In this document: piece by piece, positions 22,943 through 32,509 of the stretch
Layout of the letters: each line of letters opens with the position of its first letter
How positions within the stretch are numbered: position 1 is the stretch's first letter
Assembly (NCBI RefSeq): GCF_001690195.1
Contig: NZ_LZGM01000070.1
Coordinates: 1 to 64,000, forward strand
Direction: 5' to 3'
Length of the DNA: 64,000 nt
Source: Gilliamella sp. wkB108
Lineage (GTDB): Bacteria > Pseudomonadota > Gammaproteobacteria > Enterobacterales > Orbaceae
Notes under the pieces: generated by a model
Seen by the model: the letters and a program-made list of their open reading frames with translations, nothing else
Told to the model about the DNA's origin: nothing
Database searches by the model: none
Made by a program: the position numbers and the translations under genes

Positions 22943-25802
22943 CCAATTTAATAAATATAACCAAAATGATATTGAAAAAACAAATCAACCACTTCTTACC
23001 TGGTTAAGGGAAGAAATAAACTATTGGTTAAAACAAAATGAAACATTAAGAAATCAATATAAAAAAGCAAAAAATTTATTGAAGGTAAATAATGCCTTCA
23101 ATAAACAAAATCAGTTAGTAAAACAGCAAAATAGTTTAAACGACCTACATACTAACCAACTTGATAAATTTATTGCTGGATATTCTCCAAAAAGAGAACT
23201 AACTCAAAAAACAAAGAAAAATCAAAAAATAATGAGTATGAATAAGCAAAATAACTCTCACTCATTACCAACACGACAAAATCAACGAGATCATTTCAAT
23301 AAAATAGATGTTATACCACAGATACAGAAAAATAATAATTATCGATATGACGCTGTATCTAATGTAAACCAAACGGCAAAAAACACAAACTCAAATATGA
23401 TTAATTTTAAAATACCAGCATTTGATGATTTGAGAAATGCCCAAAAACAAACGCTATCTGAAGGATATCAAAATGGTATAAAGATTCGTAATAGTATTGC
23501 CAATATTGGTCAGGAGGCTAAAAAAGTAGGTACTGATCTAGGTGATCCGATTCTAAAAACCATTCAAGAATACCAAACATTGGAAGAAGCGATGAAAAAA
23601 GTCGCTAAACAAGTTAAAGGATTACGCGATCAACAAGGTCAACCGACACCACTGTTCATGAATATGAAAGAGCAAATTCAAGCTATTAGCGAAACAGTAC
23701 CTATGTCGCGTGGCGCTCTGGATATCGCCGATTTATTATCATTTAATGCAACATTAGGTGTTACTAATAAAAGTGATCCTCTAACGGAACAGCACAAACA
23801 ATTAATAAACTTCACTAAAGTTTCAGCAATGGCCTCAAAAGTGTTTGATTTACCTGTAGAACAGGTATCTGAAAACCTAAGTGAAATTGCCAAACTTTAT
23901 AATATTCCAATAAACAATATTGAAGAACTGACCGATACTATCAGCTTTCTTGAAGATAATTCACAAATTAGTGCCAGTCAAATCATCAGTGTTTTACAAC
24001 AAATGCATGATGTTTCAGATAAACTTGATTTTAAACAAGCCTCGGCTTTGGGTTCAACCTTTTTAAATCTGGGTACCCAAACAGAAAATGCAGCATTAGC
24101 TACCACGACCATGATACATGAACTTTCCACTGCAACAACACAATCGAAACAATTTCAACAAGCATTACAGCAACTTGGGTTAGATGTTAACAATATCGAA
24201 CAACAAATGGCTACTAATGCAATTGGGACAATCAAACAAGTTCTTGCTGCAACACAAACACTTAATAATGCAGATCAGACTAAAGTTCTGAGTAATCTGT
24301 TTGGTGCCGAAATTAGTCACGACGTTATCAATCTCACAAATAATCTAGGTGAACTTGATAAACAACTAAATCAAGTTAATAATCCTAAAGCAATTGGTTC
24401 ATTAAAATTCAAAACTGAGATAGAAAACGACTCTATTTCATCACAGTTTGTGCTATTAAAAACAACCATATCTAATATATCAAGTTCACTTGGGGAAACA
24501 TTGTCACAATCATTCCTTAAAGGTACAAAAGGGTTAAGAGAATTTATGCTAGGCATCAATGACTGGATAAATCAAACCCCAATAGTTGTACAAACGTTTA
24601 TGAAAATAGCCAGTGTCGCGACCATCGCTTCAGTAGCATTGGGTGTCATTTCCATGACATTATCTCAACTCATGGGGCCTTTTATTCTCACTCGATGCCT
24701 GTTTGGACAACTATCATTTTCACTCAGCGATCTGTTAGCTAAATTTGGGAATTCATCAGGCGGTATTCAAACGTTAGGAAAATCCCTACTTACTGCTGCT
24801 GGCTCACCGATTAAAACGTTGGGAAGTGCTTTTACAGAATTAGGGACTACATTTAGCACAGTAGGTGCAAGTTTCTTAAGCAATCCAATAGCAATAGCCA
24901 TAACTTCAATTATTGCCGTTGCTTTACTTATCCGTAAATTTTGGGAACCCATTAGTGCATTCTTTATCGGATTTTGGCAAGGTTTAAGTTCAGCTATTGC
25001 ACCGGTAATACAGAGCTTTTCATTTATGGCACCGATATTCAACACTATTGGCGATGCTATTAGCGGTATAATTAATTGGTTCAGTGAACTCTTATCGCCT
25101 ATTGAATTAACCGGTCAAGAATTTGAAGGTGTCAAATCGGCTGGGGTTGCTTTTGGTACAGCAGTAGGCAATATTATCATGCTACCAATAAGGCTATTTG
25201 AACAACTTTTTGACATCGTAAGCAGTGCATGGGATTTGATTATTTCGCTACCAGAAAAAATTACTGACTTACCCAATAAAATTGGGGCGATTTTCACAGG
25301 TGAAAATGAACTATTTAGTATGTTTAGTCATTTCGGCTTTGATATTATTGATGGCATAACAAATGGTATCAAAAACAAATGGAATGCCCTTAAAGAGACC
25401 ATATCAAATGTAGGAAGTAGCATTTGTAATTGGTTTAAGGATTTATTAGGTATTAATTCCCCATCACGTGTATTCACTCAATTTGGTGCTTATACGATTG
25501 AAGGTTATCAACTTGGCATTGAACACAATCAAGCTAGAACTCTACACAGTATGAGTAACTTTGCCAATAAGATAAATACTTCAGCGCCACAAATTAATGA
25601 TAATTTAATAACTAATCGACAAAATTCACTTACAAGATCGGCGATCAACACAACTATGGGGCCTTCTCAATATTATATAACAGTTAACTCAGCACCTGGC
25701 ATGAGTGAACAGGAATTGACTAACCGAATCATACAAGAACTCGACCGACGTGAAGATCAACAACAATTTTACTTTCGTAGTAGTTTAAGGGACATAGAAT
25801 AA
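22935..25802 (+). CDS. T: Tail tape-measure protein gpT
   Basis: 955 residues from ATG 22935 (P2 T is 815). Extended Gln/Asn/Lys-rich coiled-coil N-terminus (1-160), the conserved tape-measure region (about 260-480, with LPVEQVSENLSEIAKLYNI), hydrophobic segments around 560-720 (ASVATIASVALGVISMTL; NPIAIAITSIIAVALLI) and the C-terminal LGINSPSRVFTQFG motif of P2-type tapes. Its length sets tail length, so the tail should be slightly longer than P2's. The N-terminal ~150 residues are compositionally unlike the rest and may be an addition. Confidence 0.93.
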   Translation: MNNQFNKYNQNDIEKTNQPLLTWLREEINYWLKQNETLRNQYKKAKNLLKVNNAFNKQNQLVKQQNSLNDLHTNQLDKFIAGYSPKRELTQKTKKNQKIMSMNKQNNSHSLPTRQNQRDHFNKIDVIPQIQKNNNYRYDAVSNVNQTAKNTNSNMINFKIPAFDDLRNAQKQTLSEGYQNGIKIRNSIANIGQEAKKVGTDLGDPILKTIQEYQTLEEAMKKVAKQVKGLRDQQGQPTPLFMNMKEQIQAISETVPMSRGALDIADLLSFNATLGVTNKSDPLTEQHKQLINFTKVSAMASKVFDLPVEQVSENLSEIAKLYNIPINNIEELTDTISFLEDNSQISASQIISVLQQMHDVSDKLDFKQASALGSTFLNLGTQTENAALATTTMIHELSTATTQSKQFQQALQQLGLDVNNIEQQMATNAIGTIKQVLAATQTLNNADQTKVLSNLFGAEISHDVINLTNNLGELDKQLNQVNNPKAIGSLKFKTEIENDSISSQFVLLKTTISNISSSLGETLSQSFLKGTKGLREFMLGINDWINQTPIVVQTFMKIASVATIASVALGVISMTLSQLMGPFILTRCLFGQLSFSLSDLLAKFGNSSGGIQTLGKSLLTAAGSPIKTLGSAFTELGTTFSTVGASFLSNPIAIAITSIIAVALLIRKFWEPISAFFIGFWQGLSSAIAPVIQSFSFMAPIFNTIGDAISGIINWFSELLSPIELTGQEFEGVKSAGVAFGTAVGNIIMLPIRLFEQLFDIVSSAWDLIISLPEKITDLPNKIGAIFTGENELFSMFSHFGFDIIDGITNGIKNKWNALKETISNVGSSICNWFKDLLGINSPSRVFTQFGAYTIEGYQLGIEHNQARTLHSMSNFANKINTSAPQINDNLITNRQNSLTRSAINTTMGPSQYYITVNSAPGMSEQELTNRIIQELDRREDQQQFYFRSSLRDIE

Positions 25803-25803
25803 T

Positions 25804-26241
25804 ATGATGATGAGTTATGGCTTATTTGTTTTCTGCTTAAAAACATTACCTTATCAAAAAATGACAATCAGTAAAAGTTGGCGTTATCCAAAAAATGAAA
25901 GAGTTAGGTATCGACCAGCATTACAATATATCGGTCCGAATAATGATGTCGTCACATTGTCAGGCTCAGTATATACTGAAATCACCAATGGTCGAGTCAG
26001 CCTTGAAGTGCTTGAACGCATGGCTTTACTAGGTATATCCTGGCCCTTAATAGAAGGCGATGGTGTACCGCTTGGTTTTTTTGTTTTAGAAAATGTCGAA
26101 AGAACCCATAGTGAATTAAATCGTGACGGTTCTCCTCGAAAAATCGATTTTACCCTTAGATTAATTAAAACCGATATACCGAATCCTTTTGACAGTGGTA
26201 ATCTGAAGAAAGTTATAGATATTATAGATATAATCATTTAG
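25804..26241 (+). CDS. U: Tail protein gpU
   Basis: 145 residues, P2 gpU family (opening MMMSYGLFVFCLKTLPYQ; then YRPALQYIGPN and GSPRKIDFTL). Needed for tail completion and baseplate assembly. One base separates it from T. Confidence 0.92.
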   Translation: MMMSYGLFVFCLKTLPYQKMTISKSWRYPKNERVRYRPALQYIGPNNDVVTLSGSVYTEITNGRVSLEVLERMALLGISWPLIEGDGVPLGFFVLENVERTHSELNRDGSPRKIDFTLRLIKTDIPNPFDSGNLKKVIDIIDIII

Positions 26242-26248
26242 GAATTTT

Positions 26249-27328
26249 ATGAAACAACCATTTTTCACAATTACTCATGTTGATCCTAATCTTGAAAAAA
26301 ATATTACTGGCAACTTTGAAAAGCGTCTTATATCGATGACAATAACTGAAACAAGAGGAATAACTGCAGATACAATCGAAATTAAACTAGACGATTCTGA
26401 CGGAAAACTTGGATTTCCAAAACGCGGTATAAAACTTAACGTTTCTTTAGGTTGGAAAAATCAGAAGGATTATAATTATATTATCAGTAATATATTCATT
26501 ATTGATTCTTATGAACATACTGGCACTCCAGATGTACTTACTATCAGGGGGCGAAGTGCCAATCTTCGTGATACACTTGTTGAAAATAAAGATGATAGTT
26601 ATGACCAAATGACTATTGGTGAAATAGTCTCAATAATTGCAGCACGAAATAACTTAAAATATGTCATCGATGAAGATATTAAATCAATCATCCTTGATCA
26701 TATGGATCAAACAAAAGAAAGTGACGCTTCATTTTTAACACGAATAATTGAAGACGTTAATGGTATTGTTGCGATAAAAAAAGATAAGTTGCTCATATTT
26801 AAGCGAGGTCAAGGTATAAAGCCCAATGGAGAAAAACTTGAGTCAATGACTATTATGCGAAAATCGGGGGATAATCATAAATATATAATTGATGATAGAT
26901 CGGGTTACAAAGGTGTAAAGACCTTTTGGTATCATTACAAAAATCCAACGCCAATGCCAATTAAAATTCGCTATAAAAAACAACTAGATAAAAGCAAAGA
27001 AGTATTAATTGGAACAACAGAAAAAGTTAAAGTGATTAGATACGCCTTTGCCAATGAAGCAAGTGCTAAACGTGCTGCAGAAAGTGAATTAGCAAAGATA
27101 AAAAGTGGGACTAGTCATTTCGAAATCAACTTAGCTGAAGCACGCCCTGACCTCATTACTGAAATGCCAATTAAAGTTTATAAATTTAAAGATGATATAG
27201 ATAGTGAAGATTGGACAATCATCGAATGTAAACACTCTTTAACAGGTGTAACGGGGCAAAAAGGTTTTTCAACAAGAATTACATTAGAAATCACACCTGG
27301 CGAGCAAATATATCAAAATATTCTCTGA
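26249..27328 (+). CDS. D: Tail hub protein gpD
   Basis: 359 residues, late control D/gp27-like hub family (P2 D is 387), with FEKRLISMTITETRGITAD and IRGRSANLRDTLVENKDDSYD. It forms the trimeric hub that joins the spike gpV to the tube. 7 bp after U. Last structural gene of the F operon. Confidence 0.92.
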   Translation: MKQPFFTITHVDPNLEKNITGNFEKRLISMTITETRGITADTIEIKLDDSDGKLGFPKRGIKLNVSLGWKNQKDYNYIISNIFIIDSYEHTGTPDVLTIRGRSANLRDTLVENKDDSYDQMTIGEIVSIIAARNNLKYVIDEDIKSIILDHMDQTKESDASFLTRIIEDVNGIVAIKKDKLLIFKRGQGIKPNGEKLESMTIMRKSGDNHKYIIDDRSGYKGVKTFWYHYKNPTPMPIKIRYKKQLDKSKEVLIGTTEKVKVIRYAFANEASAKRAAESELAKIKSGTSHFEINLAEARPDLITEMPIKVYKFKDDIDSEDWTIIECKHSLTGVTGQKGFSTRITLEITPGEQIYQNIL

Positions 27329-27361
27329 TAGGAAACGACAGAAAAAAACAAACCTCTGGAC

Positions 27362-27398
27362 TTAATCTAAGATTAATGTAAAATTAATCTAAACTTAA
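27362..27398 (+). promoter_or_regulatory. Two repressor-type operators in front of ogr
   Basis: TTAATCTAAGATTAA (27362..27376, a perfect 7-1-7 palindrome) and TTAATCTAAACTTAA (27384..27398), 22 bp apart, match the palindromes between repressor and cox. They lie directly upstream of ATG 27413 where the ogr promoter must be. The lysogenic repressor may therefore silence the late activator directly. Confidence 0.72.
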
Positions 27399-27412
27399 TT
27401 TTAGAGGTTAAA

Positions 27413-27634
27413 ATGATGAAATGTCCACACTGTCGTAGTAAAACTTACATTCGCTCAAGTGAAGAAATTAGTAATCTTACACGTAAACAATACTATCAAT
27501 GCTCAAATATCTATTGTGGTCACACCTTTACCGCGATGCAATCGATATCTGAAACCATCGTACCAAGTGCTATACCGGATCCAACAGTCAATATCCCAAT
27601 TTCACCCTATAGCCAACATGCCAAAAAAGCCTAG
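27413..27634 (+). CDS. ogr: Late-gene transcription activator Ogr/Delta
   Basis: 73 residues (P2 Ogr is 72). The zinc motif is exactly the family pattern C4-x2-C7-x22-C30-x4-C35 (MKCPHCRSK and YQCSNIYCGHTF). Ogr recruits the host RNA polymerase alpha subunit at phage late promoters; four matching dyads are present at 9057, 12059, 18395 and 20635. The gene lies after D as in P2, but with its own operator-like region (27362..27398), which suggests separate control. Confidence 0.93.
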   Translation: MMKCPHCRSKTYIRSSEEISNLTRKQYYQCSNIYCGHTFTAMQSISETIVPSAIPDPTVNIPISPYSQHAKKA

Positions 27635-27642
27635 CTCAGCAA

Positions 27643-27662
27643 CGGGTTGCAAAGCCAACCCG
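27643..27662 (+). terminator. Terminator after ogr
   Basis: Stem CGGGTT/AACCCG with a partly paired GC-AAA-GC interior, just after the ogr stop. It would end the rightward late transcript before the convergent DUF535 gene. Confidence 0.7.
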
Positions 27663-27713
27663 ATGTACTTTTCACCAAGAAACTAAGTAAATACCGATGC
27701 AGATACTGTCAAA

Positions 27714-28544
27714 TCAATGATGATTTACTATGGTTGAAAGATTTTTTTGACACTGAATACTCATATTTTCGCGAATGGCTTCTCTCTTTTTAAACTCACT
27801 TCGCTTATTACTTTTGATATCCTCAATAGATTTTGGCGATTGATTAATTGGTAACTTAAACCATGCTTTATTATATGAGACACCATTTACTTCTTGCCAA
27901 AATTTGTCATAGTCGAAATCGAACTTACCTAACTTAACATGAGCTTTATTTTTAACAGCATATATGTTCTCGACCTTAAAAAATTTGGCTATTTCCAAAA
28001 TTAAAGCCATCATAAGATTGCTGGGTCTAAAACCATAAAAATCCTTAGTTAATTTTTTCAAGACCTCTCTACTGGTGTGTCCTTGCACTCCAGCAATATA
28101 AATATCACCAGAAAGTGTAATGGTAAAATGCATAGAAAAAACAAGCTTCTCATCAAAACGCATAATGACTCTTAGATCCCCCTCTCTAGGGTAAAATGCT
28201 GAGGAAAGATATAATGATATTTTAGTATCATTTTTGCCTTCCATTTCTGCCAAGATAACCCCATCAAGAGTAGGAGAGTAAAGTTTATCAACAGCATTTG
28301 CATTTATTTTCTGATCTATAAAGTCAATATGAGAATTGAGAATAGATAATTTCTTATTATAGGAAATTTTTTCATTGAGATATTTGTGAAATATTTTTTC
28401 GCTCAATGGATAAGGTCTTTCTAATTTGTCGTAGGATAATGGATATACACTTAACTTACATTTTTTTTTAAAATCAGCATAGTTAGATTTATTGAGTGAT
28501 ATTTTTATAAAAAACAAAGTTAAACGTGACTTCATTTTATTCAT
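27714..28544 (-). CDS. DUF535 (VirK/YbjX family) protein, complete cargo copy
   Basis: 276 residues. Same family as the truncated copy at the left edge and identical to it over the shared ~258 codons. It lies between ogr and the right att site, convergent with the late operon, the place where P2 phages carry lysogenic-conversion genes. VirK/YbjX proteins are linked to envelope stress and virulence in enteric bacteria, without a known reaction. No signal peptide or membrane segment is obvious; the C-terminus is Lys/Arg-rich (KSNKRSEFKKREAIREN). Confidence 0.82.
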   Translation of the reverse strand: MNKMKSRLTLFFIKISLNKSNYADFKKKCKLSVYPLSYDKLERPYPLSEKIFHKYLNEKISYNKKLSILNSHIDFIDQKINANAVDKLYSPTLDGVILAEMEGKNDTKISLYLSSAFYPREGDLRVIMRFDEKLVFSMHFTITLSGDIYIAGVQGHTSREVLKKLTKDFYGFRPSNLMMALILEIAKFFKVENIYAVKNKAHVKLGKFDFDYDKFWQEVNGVSYNKAWFKLPINQSPKSIEDIKSNKRSEFKKREAIRENMSIQCQKNLSTIVNHH

Positions 28545-28990
28545 TTCCTTAATTGTATGACCACAAAAATGAGAGATTTTCAGGTTATTTTTAATAAACT
28601 TTCAAAATTTAAATAATAAGAAGATTAAACAGAGTTTATCATTCATTCCTTTTTGACTATAAATAAACTCATCGGTGAGGTGATGTTTTCGATTTACACA
28701 TAAACAGATTTATCAACACACATACCTTTAGTTATTATACCGACCAACTGCATAAATTTAAATGGATTGTATGATAAAATATAAATCAGTTAATCAACAA
28801 GGTTATTTTAAAAAGTAACTAAAAATTTAAAGATACTGTTATTCTCAATAAAAAACACCCGCCATTTTACCGCCACTTAGTAAAAACTACTCTTTTTTAG
28901 ATTAAATGTTTTGATGCTAACTTATTGATTATACTGATTTAGAATGGTGGCCCCTACTGGACTTGAACCAGTGACCAATCGATTATGAGT
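27770..28990. repeat. Right copy of the 1221-bp perfect direct repeat
   Basis: Exact copy of 1..1221, ending inside the anticodon region of tRNA-Ile2. Unlike the left copy, it includes a complete DUF535 gene because 56 further codons lie to its left (27714..27769). Confidence 0.95.
28545..28944. other. Phage right-end non-coding region
   Basis: Identical to 776..1175. Holds the DUF535 promoter region and the presumed left att arm sites CGCCATTTTACCGCCA (28860..28875) and TAACTTATTGATT (28918..28930). Confidence 0.6.
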
Positions 28991-29021
28991 CGACTGCTCT
29001 GACCAACTGAGCTAAGGGGCC
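28945..29021 (-). tRNA. ileX: tRNA-Ile2 (anticodon CAU, lysidine type), prophage target
   Basis: 77 bases with complete cloverleaf: 7-bp acceptor stem GGCCCCT/AGGGGCC, anticodon loop CTCATAA, T-loop TTCAAGT and encoded CCA. The body is nearly the same as E. coli ileX (tRNA-Ile2) and unlike elongator tRNA-Met, so the CAU wobble base should be converted to lysidine by TilS to read AUA. Its 3' part up to 28945 is phage-supplied. Confidence 0.95.
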
Positions 29022-29243
29022 TCGATGAAAGGTGCTACTGACTTAGTAGGTTTGCGATTATAATAGAGTTAAATAGAATTTGCTATAGTTAATTAATAAA
29101 AATCGGTTGATTTGGTTATTAATTAATCTTTAACTTATTAGATTTCAAGCAATCATAATAACTGATATTTTTTAATGAATTAAACTGATACAATAAACAA
29201 GGTTAAAATAATTATTCGTTGTACTATTGGTTGAGGAAATTTT

Positions 29244-29603
29244 ATGTCTATCAAAAAATTATTATTTATTAGTGTAGCTATTTCAACTACATTACTTTTA
29301 AACGCTTGTAGTAGTTCAGAATATCAACTTACTTCGGCTGGACGACAAGTCCAATTTGTTGATACTAAACCAAGCGCTAATTGCCAACTACTCGGTAAGG
29401 CTGAAGGTCGTCGAGGTACATTCTTTTCTGGACTTAAAACCCACAGCGAACTTATTCGTGATGCAGCATCAGATCTTATGAATAAAGCAGCCGCAATGGG
29501 TGGAAATGTGATTTATGATGCTCAGGATGCTTCAATGAAATACATTTCAGATGTTGCCCCAACAGATGCCGTTATGGTTGGTGACGTTTATCGTTGTAAC
29601 TAA
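29244..29603 (+). CDS. DUF4156-type lipoprotein
   Basis: 119 residues with a lipoprotein signal peptide (lipobox LLNAC, Cys22) and a DUF4156-like domain (TSAGRQVQFVDTKPSANCQ; NKAAAMGGNVIYD). Two further Cys (about 47 and 118) may form a disulphide. Likely an outer-membrane-anchored periplasmic protein of unknown role. First chromosomal gene right of the prophage; a strong terminator follows. Confidence 0.85.
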   Translation: MSIKKLLFISVAISTTLLLNACSSSEYQLTSAGRQVQFVDTKPSANCQLLGKAEGRRGTFFSGLKTHSELIRDAASDLMNKAAAMGGNVIYDAQDASMKYISDVAPTDAVMVGDVYRCN

Positions 29604-29617
29604 TTTTCCGGTTCTAT

Positions 29618-29646
29618 AAAAAAGGGGGAAATTTATTCCCCCTTTT
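29618..29646. terminator. Bidirectional terminator between lipoprotein gene and serC
   Basis: G/C stem AAGGGGG/CCCCCTT with flanking A and T tracts, between convergent genes, 15 bp after the lipoprotein stop. Confidence 0.88.
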
Positions 29647-29671
29647 TACTTTTAAATTTGTTTTAGCTTAT

Positions 29672-30763
29672 TTAACCATTTTGTTTTTCAAACTGTGCCA
29701 TAAAATCAATTAAGTAATTAACACCATTTATATCCATTGCATTATATATCGATGCTCGCATTCCCCCAGCAATGCGGTGACCTTTTATACCAATAATATG
29801 TGCTTGAGTTGCCTCGCTAACGAACTTTTTATCAAGATCTTCATTAGGTGATAAAAAGGTGACATTCATAATAGAACGATTTTCCTTTGCAATCTTATTA
29901 CAGTAAAAATCAGATTGATCTATATAATCATATAATAACTGTGCTTTAGCTTGATTACGCTTTTGCATTGCGGTCAATCCACCTAAATTTTTGATCCATT
30001 TAAACACTAGACCTGCTATATACCAAGCAAAGGTTGGTGGAGTATTAAACATAGAGTCATGATCTAATAAGATTTTATAATCTAAAACTGAGGGTAATGC
30101 TTTTTGGGCATAACCAATGAGATCTTCACGAACAATGACAATAGTAATACCAGAAGGACCGATATTTTTTTGAGCGCCAGCATAAATAATACCATATCGG
30201 CTGACATCAATTGGTTGCGATAAAATACAAGAAGATAAATCAGCAACCACTGTTTTGTCACCAAAATTAGGTGTTTCAAATATTTCAATACCATCGATAG
30301 TTTCATTTGGACAATAGTGAACATAAGCTGTTTCATCATGCAATTGCCATTCCGACATGGGTTTAACATAAGATAAACCATTCTTTTTGATCACAATATC
30401 TTGTTCTATCACTTGACAATATTTGCTTGCCTCTTTAGCTGCGCACGAACTCCAATAACCACTGTTGATATAGTCAGCACTGTTTTTTTGACCGAGTATG
30501 TTTAGCGGAACGGCTGCAAATTGCGCTCTTGCTCCGCCTTGGCAAAAGAGTATTTTGTAATGACTAGGTAGATTTAAAATATCACGGAGGTTTTGGGTTG
30601 CTTCAATAGCACAAGCATCAAAATCTTTACCCCTATGACTCAATTCCATTACTGATGCACCAGTATTTTGCCAATCTAATAATTCAGTTTGTACTTGCTT
30701 TAATACTTCTGCAGGTAACATGGCTGGACCAGCACTAAAATTATAACTTTTATTCATCACCAT
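29672..30763 (-). CDS. serC: Phosphoserine aminotransferase SerC
   Basis: 363 residues, almost the same length as E. coli SerC (362) and similar throughout: [30 protein letters not shown] and the PLP-binding lysine K199 in [10 protein letters not shown]. It makes phosphoserine (serine pathway) and 3-hydroxy-4-phosphothreonine aminotransfer (pyridoxal phosphate pathway) in the cytosol. The start could be ATG 30763 or 30757. Unlike enterics, no aroA follows; it is convergent with the lipoprotein gene. Confidence 0.96.
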   Translation of the reverse strand: MVMNKSYNFSAGPAMLPAEVLKQVQTELLDWQNTGASVMELSHRGKDFDACAIEATQNLRDILNLPSHYKILFCQGGARAQFAAVPLNILGQKNSADYINSGYWSSCAAKEASKYCQVIEQDIVIKKNGLSYVKPMSEWQLHDETAYVHYCPNETIDGIEIFETPNFGDKTVVADLSSCILSQPIDVSRYGIIYAGAQKNIGPSGITIVIVREDLIGYAQKALPSVLDYKILLDHDSMFNTPPTFAWYIAGLVFKWIKNLGGLTAMQKRNQAKAQLLYDYIDQSDFYCNKIAKENRSIMNVTFLSPNEDLDKKFVSEATQAHIIGIKGHRIAGGMRASIYNAMDINGVNYLIDFMAQFEKQNG

Positions 30764-30833
30764 TCACTTTAATTCATTTAAATACAGGAATATATTTTTG
30801 CACTCTCTGAAAGGATATACAATCAGATTTTTT

Positions 30834-30867
30834 GCAAAGATGTTTCAGGTTAGCTATACGTTAAAGT
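30834..30867 (+). repeat. Dispersed-repeat copy between serC and argH
   Basis: GCAAAGATGTTTCAGGTTAG followed by CTATACGTT matches the dispersed element at 7810, 8926 (inverted) and 50025..50400. It lies between the argH terminator and the serC start, so it may be part of the serC leader. Confidence 0.8.
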
Positions 30868-30873
30868 AAAAAA

Positions 30874-30889
30874 GCCGACAACAGTCGGC
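30874..30889 (-). terminator. Terminator of the arg operon
   Basis: Stem GCCGAC/GTCGGC with a 4-base loop. On the minus strand it is followed by a T run, 13 bp after the argH stop. Confidence 0.88.
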
Positions 30890-30902
30890 AAAAAGAGTAA
30901 AA

Positions 30903-32279
30903 CTAAATTGATAATTGTTGTTTCGCTCTATCAATAGCTGATTTTACTTGTTCTGTTGAAACACCACCTTTAGCTGAACGTTTAGCTAAACAGGAGTGTA
31001 ACGATAAAATAGGATAAACATCATTATCAATAACTGTACTGAAAACTTTTAGTTCATCTAATGTCAGTTCTTCTAAAGCCTTTTGTTTAGCTATCGCGCT
31101 CACTACTGCTTCTCCAACAATATGATGAGCTTCCCGAAATGGAATACCTTTAGCAACCAGATAATCAGCTAACTCAGTAGCGTTTGAATAACCTTGTTTT
31201 GCTGCTTCTTGACAATTAGCATAATTAATTTTGATATCTTCAAGTACCAGTGCTGCCATATCCAGACATTCATGCCAAGTATCAAGAGCATCAAATAAGT
31301 GTTCTTTATCTTCTTGCAGATCTTTATTATAAGCAAGAGGTAATCCCTTAAGCGTAGTTAATGCGCCGGTTAATGCTCCAACTACCCTTCCAACTTTGCC
31401 ACGAATGAGTTCTAAGGCGTCGGGGTTCTTTTTTTGTGGCATCAATGAAGATCCTGAGGTAACACGATCAGATAACTCTACAAAATCAGCTTCACCACTA
31501 TTAAAAATAATTAAGTCTTCAGCAAAACGCGACAAATGAATCATACCTATCGAAGCATCATTCAATAATTCAAGAACATGATCGCGATCGGATACTGCAT
31601 CTAAACTATTATTAGTCGCTGAAGCAAAACCAAGCCACTTAGCTAATTGTTCTCGATCCATCGGATACGCCGTACCAGCTAAAGCACCACTACCTAACGG
31701 ACTAATGTCTAATCGTTTTAGCGTATCTTGTAAACGACTTTCATCACGAGTTAACATTTCATAATACGCAAGACACCAATGGGCAAAAGTGATAGGTTGC
31801 GCTCGTTGTAAATGTGTATATCCAGGCATAATAGCTTGTTGGTGTTGTTCCGCCGTTATGACTAGCGATTGACGTAAATGATTAATGGCTAAGATCAATT
31901 GCTGAATTTGATCCTTACACCATAATTTAAGATCGGTTGTGGATTGATCATTACGACTACGACCAGTATGTAATTTTTTTCCTAAATCACCGACTTTCTC
32001 AATGAGTTTTTGTTCAACCCAACTATGAATATCTTCAGCATCACTTTGTAAAATTTGTAGTGGGTCTTGCTGAACCAAGCTAAGTAATTCATTTAAAGCA
32101 TGTTCTAATTTTTGTTGCTCATCGTGAGATAAAACGTTAACAGTAACTAGTGCTTTAGACCAAGCAATAGAACCTATGATATCTTGCCTAGCAAGACGAT
32201 AGTCAAAGCGCAATGAATCATTAAAATGTTTAAATCGTTGATCTGCTGCTTGGCTAAAACGCCCACCCCATAATGCCAT
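30903..32279 (-). CDS. argH: Argininosuccinate lyase ArgH
   Basis: 458 residues (E. coli 457). Fumarase/aspartase superfamily signature [12 protein letters not shown], with HTGRSRND and TGYT-type loop ([12 protein letters not shown]). It cleaves argininosuccinate to arginine and fumarate, the last step of arginine synthesis. Last gene of the argC-B-G-H cluster, closed by a strong terminator. Confidence 0.97.
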   Translation of the reverse strand: MALWGGRFSQAADQRFKHFNDSLRFDYRLARQDIIGSIAWSKALVTVNVLSHDEQQKLEHALNELLSLVQQDPLQILQSDAEDIHSWVEQKLIEKVGDLGKKLHTGRSRNDQSTTDLKLWCKDQIQQLILAINHLRQSLVITAEQHQQAIMPGYTHLQRAQPITFAHWCLAYYEMLTRDESRLQDTLKRLDISPLGSGALAGTAYPMDREQLAKWLGFASATNNSLDAVSDRDHVLELLNDASIGMIHLSRFAEDLIIFNSGEADFVELSDRVTSGSSLMPQKKNPDALELIRGKVGRVVGALTGALTTLKGLPLAYNKDLQEDKEHLFDALDTWHECLDMAALVLEDIKINYANCQEAAKQGYSNATELADYLVAKGIPFREAHHIVGEAVVSAIAKQKALEELTLDELKVFSTVIDNDVYPILSLHSCLAKRSAKGGVSTEQVKSAIDRAKQQLSI

Positions 32280-32509
32280 AATTACCTCAAATATTTTTTA
32301 ACTTATATTGGACGATTTTGATTTAGTTATACTATCGTCACTCTCATTACTTTAATTTGGAATTAAATCTATAGTAGTAAAGAAATATATACAGGACAAA
32401 GCCTGTATATATTAGTTACGTTATTGTTCCTAAAAAGAGTATTAGTCGCTATTTTTTCTTTTTAGTTGCAGTTTTTGATTTAGTAGTAGCTTTCGCTGTT
32501 ACCGTTTGT

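Larger units (their letters stand above)
1176..28990. mobile_element. P2-family prophage without head genes, integrated in tRNA-Ile2
   Basis: The element runs from the tRNA remnant to the rebuilt tRNA, about 27.8 kb against about 33 kb for P2. Modules from left to right: integrase, repressor and cox, early genes to replicase gpA, an SOS-controlled ORF, lysis and tail genes in P2 order, ogr, and a DUF535 cargo gene. The block where Q, P, O, N, M and L should lie (between gpA and X) holds only small ORFs and non-coding DNA. Base composition is like the host. Read as a defective or specialised prophage that can make tails but not capsids. Confidence 0.9.

Noticed and set aside
25884-26237. 117-codon ORF on the minus strand
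   Set aside because: Lies wholly opposite gpU, a recognised tail gene; a shadow of its codon use.
28945-29021. Elongator tRNA-Met
   Set aside because: The anticodon is CAU, but the acceptor stem and body match tRNA-Ile2 (ileX) rather than metT.
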